Of a stretch of 64,000 bases of DNA, positions 1 through 12,300 are shown piece by piece (within the stretch, counting starts at the first letter, position 1; every line of letters starts with the position of its first letter). This stretch comes from Acanthopleura granulata (lineage: Eukaryota > Mollusca > Polyplacophora > Chitonida > Chitonidae). Under the pieces are notes generated by a model that ran no database searches, was not told the DNA's origin, and saw nothing but the letters and a program-made list of their open reading frames with translations. The DNA is taken from NCBI GenBank assembly GCA_016165875.1, contig JABBOT010000033.1, positions 911,357 through 975,356 on the forward strand, written 5' to 3'. The position numbers and the translations under genes are program-made.

Positions 1-90
1 AAATGATGCAAAATAAGTGACTTAAGTTATGAACGAAATTTCAAGTCCAGTAACGGTCATCGTCCAAGTTATCTTCCTCTGTTCCCTTAC

Positions 91-372
91 CTTCCACAAC
101 AACGTTGGCCACACAGTGGACTTTTCCCGCCACATTTTCGGCGATGCAGGCGTAGAGTCCGCCATCGGTTTTGAGCGCGCTGCTCAGACTGAGGCTCCAA
201 TAGTCAGGAGACTCATGGTCCATGAAGACGCGCGAGCTCTCCACCAGGGGACGCCAGTCCTTGTTCCATTTCACCTCCGGATACGGAATTCCGTCCACCC
301 TACACTCAAGCGCACCGTTGGTCTTAGCAATGATTGTGATGTCCTTCAACGGCTCAATAAATGTAGGTGGAT
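91..372 (-). CDS. Exon 31: Ig domain 7
   Basis: One complete I-set Ig domain in a 94-codon, phase 1-1 exon. It starts DPPTFIEPLKD; core residues are Cys24 (GALECRVDG), Trp36 (VKWNKDW) and Cys76 (GGLYACIAENVAG), ending VVVEG. Acceptor ..TTGGCAG and donor GTAAGG flank it. It is the last exon seen; the donor shows the gene continues beyond position 1. Confidence 0.93.
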
Positions 373-3300
373 CTGCCAAAAAATAACAACGCATAAATCC
401 GGTTACCTTTAATGTGATTCATTTTACTGAAGCGTATATTTGTCTGGAGAATTTTTAACAAAAGCTGCAAATAGGAAACTCTGAGGTTTTCCGCTGTGAC
501 GCGGCAGTGTTTGTGTACAACCCAAGTGCTTTCCGAGCGCATATGCACTTAGAAGTGTGATGTAATCCAAGAAAACACATAGGAACACACAGCTTTGGAC
601 CCCTTGTCAAAACTGAGAAGGCGTTTTATGAGTTTCCCATTATATGACACAAAGGAAATATAATTTGCAAAATTTTCTGTTGGCTGGCAAATTTCGACAA
701 GGTCTACGAAACACATTACTCTGTGTGTGCATCGCTTTAGCTGTAAAACTGTTTCAAGTGATTTCCGTGAATTTTGATCAATCCACAGAATATGCAAACA
801 ATCTTCTGTGTCTCTGAGCATTACATCAAGTCCCCCGAAGCCACATGTGGGCGAAACCATCCACAGATCACTTAATAATTGACTGTCCATTGAGATATTC
901 CCACTGCAAATGTGCTGTTAACAAAGTTATCCTGTTTGGGAAGCCATTTTAGATCAATGCCAATATGGGAGGGTTGAAAAGGAATTGCCACATTTTTCTA
1001 GTCATTTTGTGGTCAACAGTACCCAAGGAAAATGTCTTTCATAGCAAGCCAAGGACATAAAACACAAGAAAGCAACAAGTATTACAGTCACTGAACATGC
1101 CTGGAAAATCATTACAAAAAACTCACTTTAAACTACATAAATATAACATAACAACATAAGGAATATTAAAATTTTATAACAGACTATAATTCTGAAACAA
1201 AATCAAATTATATGATGCCTATTTAATGAAACATGACCCATTTAATGACCCAAAATTTCGTCCAAAAGAGAGCATTTTTAGAGGTAAAAAAAGTCATAAA
1301 ATATTATATTTGGTGCCAAAACTTGCATTTTTCCAGTAGGATATAATCTCAGCTTCCAAACAACCCTTAAAACATCTTCCTACAATCAATAGAACTTGCA
1401 GAATTAGGAAAAACGAACAACTAAGTCACGGACGAAATTTGAGGTCGTTTAGGGTAGAAAATGCCAGATGAAAACAAACGCACAAACCTGCAAGATCCAG
1501 CTGTACAATTTTCACCGCAACGCCTTGTTCGTTCTCGGCGTTACATTTGTATTCCCCAATATCAGCCAGACAGACATCCTTGATCGTCAGAGTTGCCTCC
1601 CCTCCTGGCGAAATGAAGGCGTTGTATTTGTCATCATTTTCTAGTGGCTTCCCTTTGAAGAACCACTGAATTGTTGGAAGGGGGAATCCCCGCAGACCCA
1701 GGCAAATTTGAGCTTGCTGACTCTCGACTCCATATTGGATGTCAGAATCGAACGGAGCAATCAGCTCCGCTGGTACAGCTGCAACAGAAGGACATATTGT
1801 ACATTTCTTTTACATACTTTTATTTGTTGATTTATTAGGGCTTTCACTACAAACCACTTAGTCGATCTATAACTAAAAAATGCTGAAACAGTTTTAACAA
1901 ATTGGACAAATATTATTACCATTTTTATATACTTCTTGTCCGACGGACATTTATCCAAGTTTTCTGAGAAATTACATTCTGGGATTTACAGCGGCAGCTT
2001 AAGATAAATAGCTCTTGCCAGCATTTCCTCACAACCTGCTGCACAGCCTCACTCAGTATCAGACTCAAGTCACCCCCCGCCACCCCCCCCACCCCCCGTA
2101 TTTCACAACTGACACAGGTAAACTTACGCAGCCCAGAAATGGAGCCTTTCCTCAGCGGTGTCGGCTCCCTTGAAGTATACCGTAATGGCGTGGCTTCTCG
2201 GGATGTAAACCGTAATGGAGTTGTGTCCCTTTCCATGGAGGGAGTTCGCCGTTTTGGCAGCGTCCTTTGGGGTGTGTTGCGTGGAGTCATCCTTCTGTCT
2301 ACTTCAGGCTTGGGCTCTGGCAGTCAATGGAAGCAAGAAAATTTAGGCAATGTGCATGACAGGAAATATGAAATACATATCCATGGATCAAGCTGGTTTT
2401 TGAATGAAATGAAACTGCACTCAAAAACAAGTTTGCAATCAGACAATATTTTGAAGAGGTCGTCATGAGGAAGCCAACAGCCACTGAGAATCAAGGAATT
2501 CATGAAACTCATTTTTTTTTTTTTTAACTTGACCTGAGGTTTCATCAAAACTGGAAGAACATTCGGAGATTAAAATGAATGAGAACTTCAACTAAAGTAA
2601 GAACATTTTCAGAGGCAAATCAATGTCGTAAAATGTTACATTTGTTGCTAAAACTCCTTTTTTTCCAGGTGGGTATCATCTCACAACGTTGCACATACAG
2701 GACAACAAGTTCACCAGCACAGCCAGACACATCAGCCAATCAGAAAAATCCTTTTAGACGTAACCATTTGCAAGGTAAGCTACACGTAGCAAGTCCGTTA
2801 TTTAAATGGACGCTCTCAAACGGAGTGTGAGACAAGGTTTCCTTCAAATCAAGATCATTTTGTATTCCAAGGAAAGGGCTATTATAAAATGGTCTGAAAT
2901 TCCAACCACACATATCTGTAACTTACCTGACTTCATAGCAAAACTACCCAAATTCTTCTAATTATTGGGACAAGTATTAGTTCTGCTTGAAGGAAAAATC
3001 TTACATTTCTCTCCCAGTTTTTTGGAAAAAGGAAAGATATGGATACCTTGGTCATTACATGGTGTAACCATGGGAGAAAAAAAGCAACTAAAAAAGGGCA
3101 GATCAACTGTCCCAAAAATCAGAAGAATTAGGGTATGTGGTTTTCTGTTCACCACATTCTAAAAAAAAAAGCATAAATTCCTAATAACAGCACATCACAA
3201 TGAAGAACGCCAAGCCTTCGACATACCTGGTGGCCTTTCCAGAATGGCGGGAAGCGTGGGCTCGCTGCTGCCGTGCTCATTCTCAGCGCGCACTCTGAAC

Positions 3301-6300
3301 ATGTAGTCCTTCTTCGGCTTCAGATTCTCCACGGTGTAGCCTGTCTCTTGGAGCCCCGAGATGAGAGGGACCCAGTTTGTGGATGGTGGCTCGCGAATCT
3401 CCACGGAGTACGTCACCGGCGTCTGCTTCATGTACGCGGGAACGCGGGCAGGGAACCAACTTAGTTCCAAGGTCGTGTCCTTGACCTCTGAGATCGTTGG
3501 GCGTCCTGTTGGGGCTCGTGGGGCTGTAGCTGCCAGAGAAAAAGGACATTTTGGATCACAACAGCAGGATGTTGTAAATGATCTAAAATGTGCATTTTTA
3601 GAGGCAAATAAATCTCCTAAAATGTTACATCGTTGGTGAAACTTACATTCATAGTCAGTAAGATATCATTCTTTCTTCCAAACAAACCTATAAAAAACAT
3701 TCTAAGATCCTTCTAATAGCCCTTAAAACCAGGTAAACGTACAATGTACAAATCTTCAAGTAAGGTCCTATGCTGAATGAAACACTGAGCAGCCAGCAGC
3801 AACGCAGCAGCTGTCCTTTCATAATATCGATGCATTATCTCTTTCCCTTTAATCCAAAGGAGAGACCAAATAAAAATTTGCTCCATTCGGATTTGAACTC
3901 TAGCTTCCAATCTGATTTCAATGGAAGACCCACCTGTTCCCACCGAGCCACTGATGAATGTAGATGGTGCTAACATCAAGCTTTCCTCCTCGATATCCTT
4001 TGTCCTCGGAGGGATGGTTATCACTGCATTCAAGGAATAAACAATTTTAATCATTTTAATCAGGGCCCTTGATAAACCCTCAAACCATGTTAACCCTAAA
4101 AAAAAGTGGGATCAGGGAGTAACCATACCCTAAAGTTTAAATCACTTGGGCACCATCGTGTTTGGCTGATGAACACAAAGTAGTAAAATTTAGTAAAAAG
4201 TAAAAAATCAGTTTAAACAGCTTTGTGAAATTTGATAACCTTCTCCACTGCAGTCTTTATTTTTCTATTCCAGAAAGTCAAATAATTAAGTCTCCAGGCT
4301 TATAAACAAAAAGACAAAAGCTCTCATTGTAATTCAATTGTTCTTGATCCACTTTATATTAAGAAAGCTACGGCGAATTATAAGAAATCTTGTTTTGACT
4401 GATAAAAGACAGGAAGCTTTAGAAAAAACGTGACGCAAATTTAGAATAGGGCTCAGTTAGGAAGGCAAGACCAGGTGACACTGAAATGACCATGTCATGC
4501 TTGCCATGATATTTTTGTTTGATAACACGCTCTAGCCAATGGATTTCTTTTTTTTGCTAAATGCTCCTTTTAGGTCTCCCCTTTTCCCTGTCACACTCAC
4601 CTGGTCGCCTGTTGACAGCCGCTGCCAGCGTTGGGTCGCTCACGCCGAAATCGCTTTCAGCTCGAATGCGGAACATGATATCCTTGTCTGGTTTGAGGCC
4701 TTTCACCGTGTGTCGTGTGTCTGAGATGTTTGAAGCAACTCTCGACCAGTCGTGTGATGGTGGCTCCCTCTTCTCGATAATGTATCGGATTTTCGACGGC
4801 TTGCTGTAAGCTGGGATTCGCGCCGGCGCCCAGGATATTGCGAAAACATCAGGACTTTCCTCAAAAACGCATGGCTTGTCCATTGGAAGTCTGGGGGTTG
4901 CTGCATTACAGCAGGACAAAAAAAAAAAAAAAAAAAATACACGAAGCTAGACATCACAGATTCTATAAAATAAATAAATGATGACAAGGCTTCTGAAGCC
5001 TTCACTTCACAGTAGAAGGATGACCTTCAAACCTTTAGCACCCACATGTAACCAGCAGATACTCTCAAGCTGCCCAGTCACACCTGGCAAACAAACACAC
5101 CTGATTTTCCTCAGCAATCCAACCGAAATCATCACCAATCAACAGAAAAGCTTTTATTTTGTACTCTGGCAACACATTCAACTACTGCAATCCCACCAAA
5201 ATCATCACCAATCAACAGAAAAGCTTTTACTTTGTGCTTCGGCAAAATCAACTATTTAAAGATCAGGGTTTGCCTTGCACTCTCACCAGAAACATCAGCA
5301 ATTAAGGGACCTGATTATTTCCCCCAGCAATCAGATCATACTCACCTTTCTGACCAAACCCTTGGTCTTCTCCGTCCTCATCTTCCGGGTAGGATTTCTT
5401 CAAATCAACTGCGAAGAGAACAAATTTCATGTAAACTGTTATTCAAATCATCTCAAAACAATTTCTACTTTTGATTTCTTTCAGAATTATGCCCCCTACA
5501 TACAGATTCATGGCTCTGCAGTTTATCACGAAAGGTGTCCCCAGTCATAAGGTGAAAAGGTAGCCTAATGAATTAAATGAATGAAATGAATTGTATGCTA
5601 AGGATACGATGTTTAACAGAGGTCTATTTGAAAACCAGGGGTATTTTCCGATCCGTATTTAAATGCTGCCTAGCCTTTAACATCTGTGTGTTCCACAATC
5701 AGCAATGATCAGCCGAGGGGATCACACAGTACAGGAGATTTAAAACCCTTCTGTTAAGTTCACATTGCTTGTTTTAGGCAGAGGCTTCATTATTAACTAC
5801 TTGCCGATCACTAGACGTTTCTGTTTACCGTAAATTCTCCGCACTGTGGGAGTTTTCGGCTTTTGAGCTACCCTGTGTAACAGTGTGAATCCTGCATCAA
5901 AAACCTACATCAAAAACATGGAGATTACCGGATTCTGTTGATCGCTGACTAAACATGGCAGACCGGGGGAATTTTTTACCGAAGCAACGTCCTGAAACAG
6001 CTGTTTTGGCCTAAACATAAATGTTTTAAAACCGCTTCGAAATGCGATCCCTCGGTTTATCATTGTTTATTGAGGAAAACAGAGATTTTAAAGGCTAGGC
6101 AGTGTCTAAATACGGACAGGAAAAGACTCCTGGTTTTTCAAATGGTCCTCTCTTAGACGTTGTATCTGCAGCATAATTCATTAGAACAGCCAATAGGCTG
6201 GACACATTAATGCCAAGCATGAAGTAGGAGTTAAAAAAGCAAATGTAAATTTCTCATCTTGGCAGCCAATCAAAGTTCAGCTTCGAGAGATTACTCACCA

Positions 6301-9300
6301 CAGTAAAGAGCAACAATTTACCAAATTTTATAACTGTACCTGAATCAATTTTTCAGTGGGCCCCAGGGTAAAAACTAAAAAATTTGAATATACTCAAAAA
6401 AAAAACGTAACAACAAACTTACTGCCAGGTCTGCCTAAGGAAGCTGGCATGGTGGAGCCACTTGTACCGTACTCATTTTCAGCCTTGATTCGAAACATGT
6501 AGCTTCTGTCGGGGTTCAGCTTGGTGGCTTTGTATGTGGTCATTGTCAACCCCCCAGCCAGCCTCTGCCAGTTCATGTTGGGGAGTTTGCGGACTTCCAC
6601 GTTGTACGTGGAGTTGGGCGGGACTCGGGCTGGTCGCCATGTCAACCCGACAGAGTCGCCGGTGATGTCGGTCAGGATGGGCTTTTCTATAGGCATGCTG
6701 GGAGGCACTGGAATAGAAACAATGATGAATTTGTTATACCCTAATTCTTGAACTACCTCTGAAAACGATACTTTGAAACATTCTGACAGAACCATGGGGT
6801 GTAGAGAAATAATTTACGCAGTTTTATGAAGCTCACATATTTAATCACACCAACAGATCGTTTTGTTTAGTGTCATTTTCATAACCATTGTATGCGTAAA
6901 TTCCACTGAAAATAGTGCTTTAGTGGTTGAAAAGGTTAAGATTTACAGTAATTAACACTTGATTCAAGTATTATGATAAATTCTGACAAAATTCTTATGA
7001 TTAAAACAATACTGAGACTTTTGATACTAACACTTAAGCTTTTTCTGATAAGAAATTCATCCAACATCATAAAAAAACCTGCGAGTTGTACTCAGTGGGA
7101 ATCAGGTAAAATGTATCACTTGAGAAAAGGTAAACTTTACATGAATTTAATTCACCTTAATCAATTAATATAGACATTCATAATATATAATTAATTAATT
7201 ATAAATTAATTATTATATATTCTATAGATTAATTAATCATAATTAATCACAATTAATCAGAATTAATCACATTCTTAACCAGAATTGTCAAATTTCTCAA
7301 ATTTTTGTACATGACGTCTGGGTCATTCCACAATAAGGCGACAAAAGTACAAGAAAAGATACGAAAAACTAATTTATGAAGTTTTGTGAAAGTAGCTCCA
7401 ATTTTTTTGAGAAACATTCCACTTTATACTTTGGCAAAGAAAGACTAATGACTTCAGCAATAAACCGAACTTAACATGCTTTGTAAAACTGGGCCCCAGG
7501 TCAACATGCATTTTCACACTCAGACTGCAGTAAAATGTGAACGGGATGATAAAGATGACAATTACAACTACGTATACTTCTTATCTAAGAATCATTCAAA
7601 TGAAGAGTTTCAGAGATTCCAAAAGGAAACCATATTTCGATGAAATTTAACATACCTTTGATACTGAGGCATTCAAAGTAGGGTCTGGAAGGCCTTGTGA
7701 AGTCTTCCCTGATAGGACGCCAGTTGGCTTGCACTGAAAGAAAGGAAGAAGCAGTAGGATTAGCTAGTACTGAGAGAAAGGACGTAATGTAGGCAATACC
7801 AAGCTAAACTGGAATCGATCCTACATTTCTTCTCTCATTGTAATGCTCTTATCTTTCACCAATCTCACATCAACATTGCATACATCAATAAGTATGCAAA
7901 TATCACAAACTGGTAGAAGTGCCAGGGATAGACAGTTAAGGGGCGGTAACTCACATGGAGATCTGAAAACTGGGAGCGGAGGTGTAGGATCACTGACTTC
8001 AGGGCCCTTGATGCCACGGATACGGAAGTTGTAATCGTGACGAGGCTTGAGATCACGCACAACGTATCTGGTATCGGGGATGTCTCGTGCGATTGGACGC
8101 CATTCACTGCCTGGGCCCTCTTGACTTTCCACCATGAAAGTGAGCGGTGAGTCATCACTGCCAAATGACGGGATGTGGACCCTCTGCCAGCCGAGTCGAA
8201 CTGAAGTTGAGTCAACATCCTCAATAACCGGACGCGAAATTGGGACGTTCGGCAAAACTGGAAATGCAAAAGCAAGAATCATTATACATTTCGTTATGAC
8301 GATTAAAACTCTAGTCTGAGCACAGCCAGCCATTCTTTAACAAAGACAGGAAAGTCACGGTTTAAGTAAATAATGAAGAATTTAAAAAAAAAAAATAAAA
8401 CCTAATTTGGGCAAAACGAGTAAAATTCACCATACAACATCAAAATCTTGTACAACAGTTACGTTTACCTTCTTGATGATTCCCATATTTCTTCAGGCCA
8501 TTAGTAAAAACACATGTAGAACGCAAATTAATTTGTAAAATAAAAAAACAAAGAAAAAAGAAAGAAAATTTTACACGGCATTTTCATTTTTCGCTTTAAC
8601 AGCTCTAAACTCTTTATTCCTTCTATTGCAACCATACATTTTGTCCATTCTCAGTTCTCTGTCTATACAAAACAAACATGTCAACGTGATTAGGACTATA
8701 ATATGTACATATACGCTAATGTGACGACAAATATCCATCATCACCAAACTCTAACAACACAGGTTGGTCTAATCAACAGTATTACAGTAACCACCATTAG
8801 TGTTTATCACTGGGTAAAATTTAAACACTGAAAGACATATTCAAGGGTTATCGAAACAACATCGATAAACTTTTAAAACAATCAGACCATTTGGGGTGAT
8901 TTTCCAAAACTACTGAAGTAGGAGTGTGTTTATTACATTGTCAGTAGTTACAATGACGTGTCCTGGTCACAAGCTTGCAGCGTACATCTGTGTAGCTTCG
9001 AAAACTTCACGTAATTGTTCAGATACCGAAAATTTGACATTCATAATAAAATTAACATAAATTGGATCAGCGAGTCTAAAAATACATGTGGATATAATAA
9101 TTTTATCATTTAATCCTTTTTAAAAACTGAATGTTGAATATAAATATGATGCAAAGTATTCCAATATATCATATGTATACATTAATTTCATACATGACAT
9201 CAAATTTGGGGGATATTGGAAGTGCTGCATTCTTCAAAACACTTTAGAAATGGCAAAGGGTTTCACAACATTTTAGTCAACAAGGCTTTTCTGCAAGAAT

Positions 9301-12300
9301 ATAGCAAAAGTCACACAGGGCAACTGCAAATCTACCACTCTAAGGTAACAGATACTGAAAGCTCGCATGAGCAAATGTTGGCCGAGCACCAAGAAAGGCA
9401 TTTCCAAGAAAAAAAAAAAAAAACTCACAGTATTCTGGCAGCGGAAAGAATATACCACAACATAAAGCCAAACCAATGAAAACACTCCAAAAACTTTCAA
9501 ACTGCTAACACATGGAACCACCATAGCCAAGTGTTTTAGCCATAAACAACAACAACAACCAGGGGTTACCATAGCAACAATAGTTCACACCCACAAACAT
9601 GGGAGGATCTTTTCCTGCCAAGACTGAATAAAACAGGGAACTAAAACTGAGCTTACAACTTAGTCCTTACCAAGTGAATAACACAGCCAGGGGTTTTAAA
9701 GACAATCAGAATGCAATACGTCATGAGTTTTTACACGTAAATCAAGTTTGCAGACAGATGTCTAGGCAACAGACAAATCACTGCATACTGACCTAAAATT
9801 CTTAACCTTGTCACGATAACTCGCTGCAAGATGCTTCTGAATGAGTCTTATGTCAATATTTCTATGTTTTATTCAACTAATTTCCCGGGTGTTGCAAGTA
9901 TGTCATGTTTTTCAAAGCATTTGATTTATTTATTTGTTTATTTGAATGGTGTTTTATGCCATACACAAGAATATTTCACTTATACGACGGCGGCAAAGCA
10001 TCTGAATTTCTAAACTAGCGTAAATTGTCTCATACCGTCAGATTTATGATTTTAGCTCTCGGTATCTAAACATCTCATTTTGGAGGAACACAGATCTCCA
10101 TAAATACACAATTTGCTTTTTTATTCTGGCTTTGCAAATTAACCAACCGGGCGTATAACATTCTGTGTCAACTGCAACATTTGCACACATCTGCAAGTAC
10201 ACGTACTACTATCAGTATTTACTTCTTGTAAAAAAGCAAATTCTTACGTCCATTCAATAAGGACTCGTCCTGCTTTACCACCTAACCAAATCATCAAAAT
10301 AGAGAGTAATCTGATTATTAGAAGCTAACCTCTCTTCCCATCAACTATTTCTCAAAACAATTACATACACACACTCACATCCATTCCACTGTTACAACAA
10401 CACGTTAATAAATAAATAAATTTAAATAAAAAAAAAAAAGCGCACTACTTATTGCAGGCAAAGAAAACAGTGTCAGTAGCATTAGTCATGAGTTGCCTTG
10501 CACAGGGGATTTCAGTGCTGTCATGCCACTCACTGATCGGTAAGTTTCCACCATCAACTTGCTGGTGACACTAACGATCTGTCTTGAACTGAAATCCTCA
10601 CATACCTGACTTCACTTTTGTACCGTAATGCACAAAACAGACATTTCAGTTCTTTGCATATCATATTGCAAACTGTTCATGAATTACCTTTTACCACTTG
10701 CAACTTTGCAAAACACAATCGCATGCAGCTGTTGCAAAGATCAAAGACTCACGACAGAAACAATTCCAAGAGACTAACATCCACTTCGAAGTGTGACCTG
10801 TGTACTGCTAAATACTGAACAGTTCCCACAACATTTGCCTGTTTACGACTTTGCTTCAAATCAAACATCACCGTCCCCAAACCATCTCGTATGTCCATTT
10901 GAACTTCAACGCGTTTACATTTGGCAGGAATTAAAAGATCTCATGAAATTCTCAAGAACATATTTGTTCTGTTTAATTCCCCCAAACAGCAATTTTTTTT
11001 CAGCAGACCTTTTTAGTTTTTATCTAAGTTTCACATATTTATGGCAAAAGTTTTGAGACAGATTTAATTGTCTTCTCAAATTATCCACGATGACTTTATC
11101 AACCAGTCTCTAGGTACTGTTGGACAAGACAGAGTTGAAGTAAGAAATTTTCATCTACTGTATGTATTGAGAAGATCAGTCCTTTCCATGCAATAATATT
11201 TCATGGTCTGGACCGATTTGATCGATTATTTTGAAATATTACCAAGGTCAGTTCCGATAGAACCAAAAAACAAAACAAAAAAAATTTTACAAGGAAGGAA
11301 AACAAAAACAGTCCGTTAAGATATTCAAAGTAATATTATACAAGATATTGTTAAACTCTATAAACAAAATTAAACGATGAAATAAAATAAGGAAAAATGA
11401 AATAAATGACTGAAGACATATACTTACAATACGTCGGGGGCTTATGTTTGAGTTTTGGGGGTCAGAAGTTGCTGCGAGTGAGGGGGAGTCTCGTTTGGTG
11501 TTAAATGAAGAATGGACTCACTAGTGTCATTTTAAGTGAATAATTTTAATGAAAGAACTGAGATTAGCTGTAGGAAATTGTCAGCCTTCCTTTGTCCCTA
11601 GTAGATTACCATGAAGGTGAAAGTATAGTGACAAGAGATAAGGGGCAAGGTGGGCATGGGCGAGGGCTAAACGAAGGACAGGGATAAAAAGGGGTAGAAA
11701 AGAAGGACAATTTTATGTCCTATCCGATGTGTTGTGGAATACACGTTTGTACAGATTGAGTTCAAATAAACAACAACTCAACTGTGAGGTCAGTCAAAAT
11801 GAAATTGTATATTAAGTTAGACAAAGAAATAAAATAAAGACAATAAAAAAACAAAACAAAACGAACTGAGTAATAATAATAATAATAATGGAACTAATCA
11901 TAATAAACAAATGAAAGATTAAGAAATGACGAGGGGTATTAAGTGACAAATCTCATCTTTCACGCACTCCACCTCTCTTACAACACTGTACCTTGAGAAA
12001 ATTTCTCACCCAACTATTTGTCTGTCATATCTCTTATCCAACAGACATATACAACCTTACGAAAATGTTGCATCAAACAACTTGATATTAAACTTTTTCA
12101 ACGAAAACGCCCTCCAGTACTAAAGTCTAAAGACCAGTCAATGGTGAAATTAACGTGATAATCAATATTTGCCCACAAAAACAACTGTACACAACATTTC
12201 CAGTTTGGCCAAAAACTTTCGTCTAACTTCACCCGTGGTATTTGTCAACATGGAGTTGCCTGCAACTATGAACAAACTGACAAACCACAAAGATTACCCG

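Larger units (their letters stand above)
4901..6422. other. Intron with a tandem duplication and a foldback element
   Basis: No exon seen. Contains the pair of direct repeats at 5114-5255 and the foldback element at 5587-6180, listed separately, plus a poly-A run at 4919-4937. Confidence 0.6.

Noticed and set aside
549..890. Minus-strand ORF of 113 codons between the last two Ig exons
   Set aside because: It has no Ig/FN3 motif, and no acceptor/donor pair in phase 1 was seen; the direct junction of exon 30 to exon 31 is already in frame.
11443..11486. Possible 44-bp minus-strand exon between CACTCGCAG and GTAAGTATATG
   Set aside because: Both sites look good, but 44 bases cannot join phase 1 to phase 1, and using it between exons 23 and 24 would break the frame.
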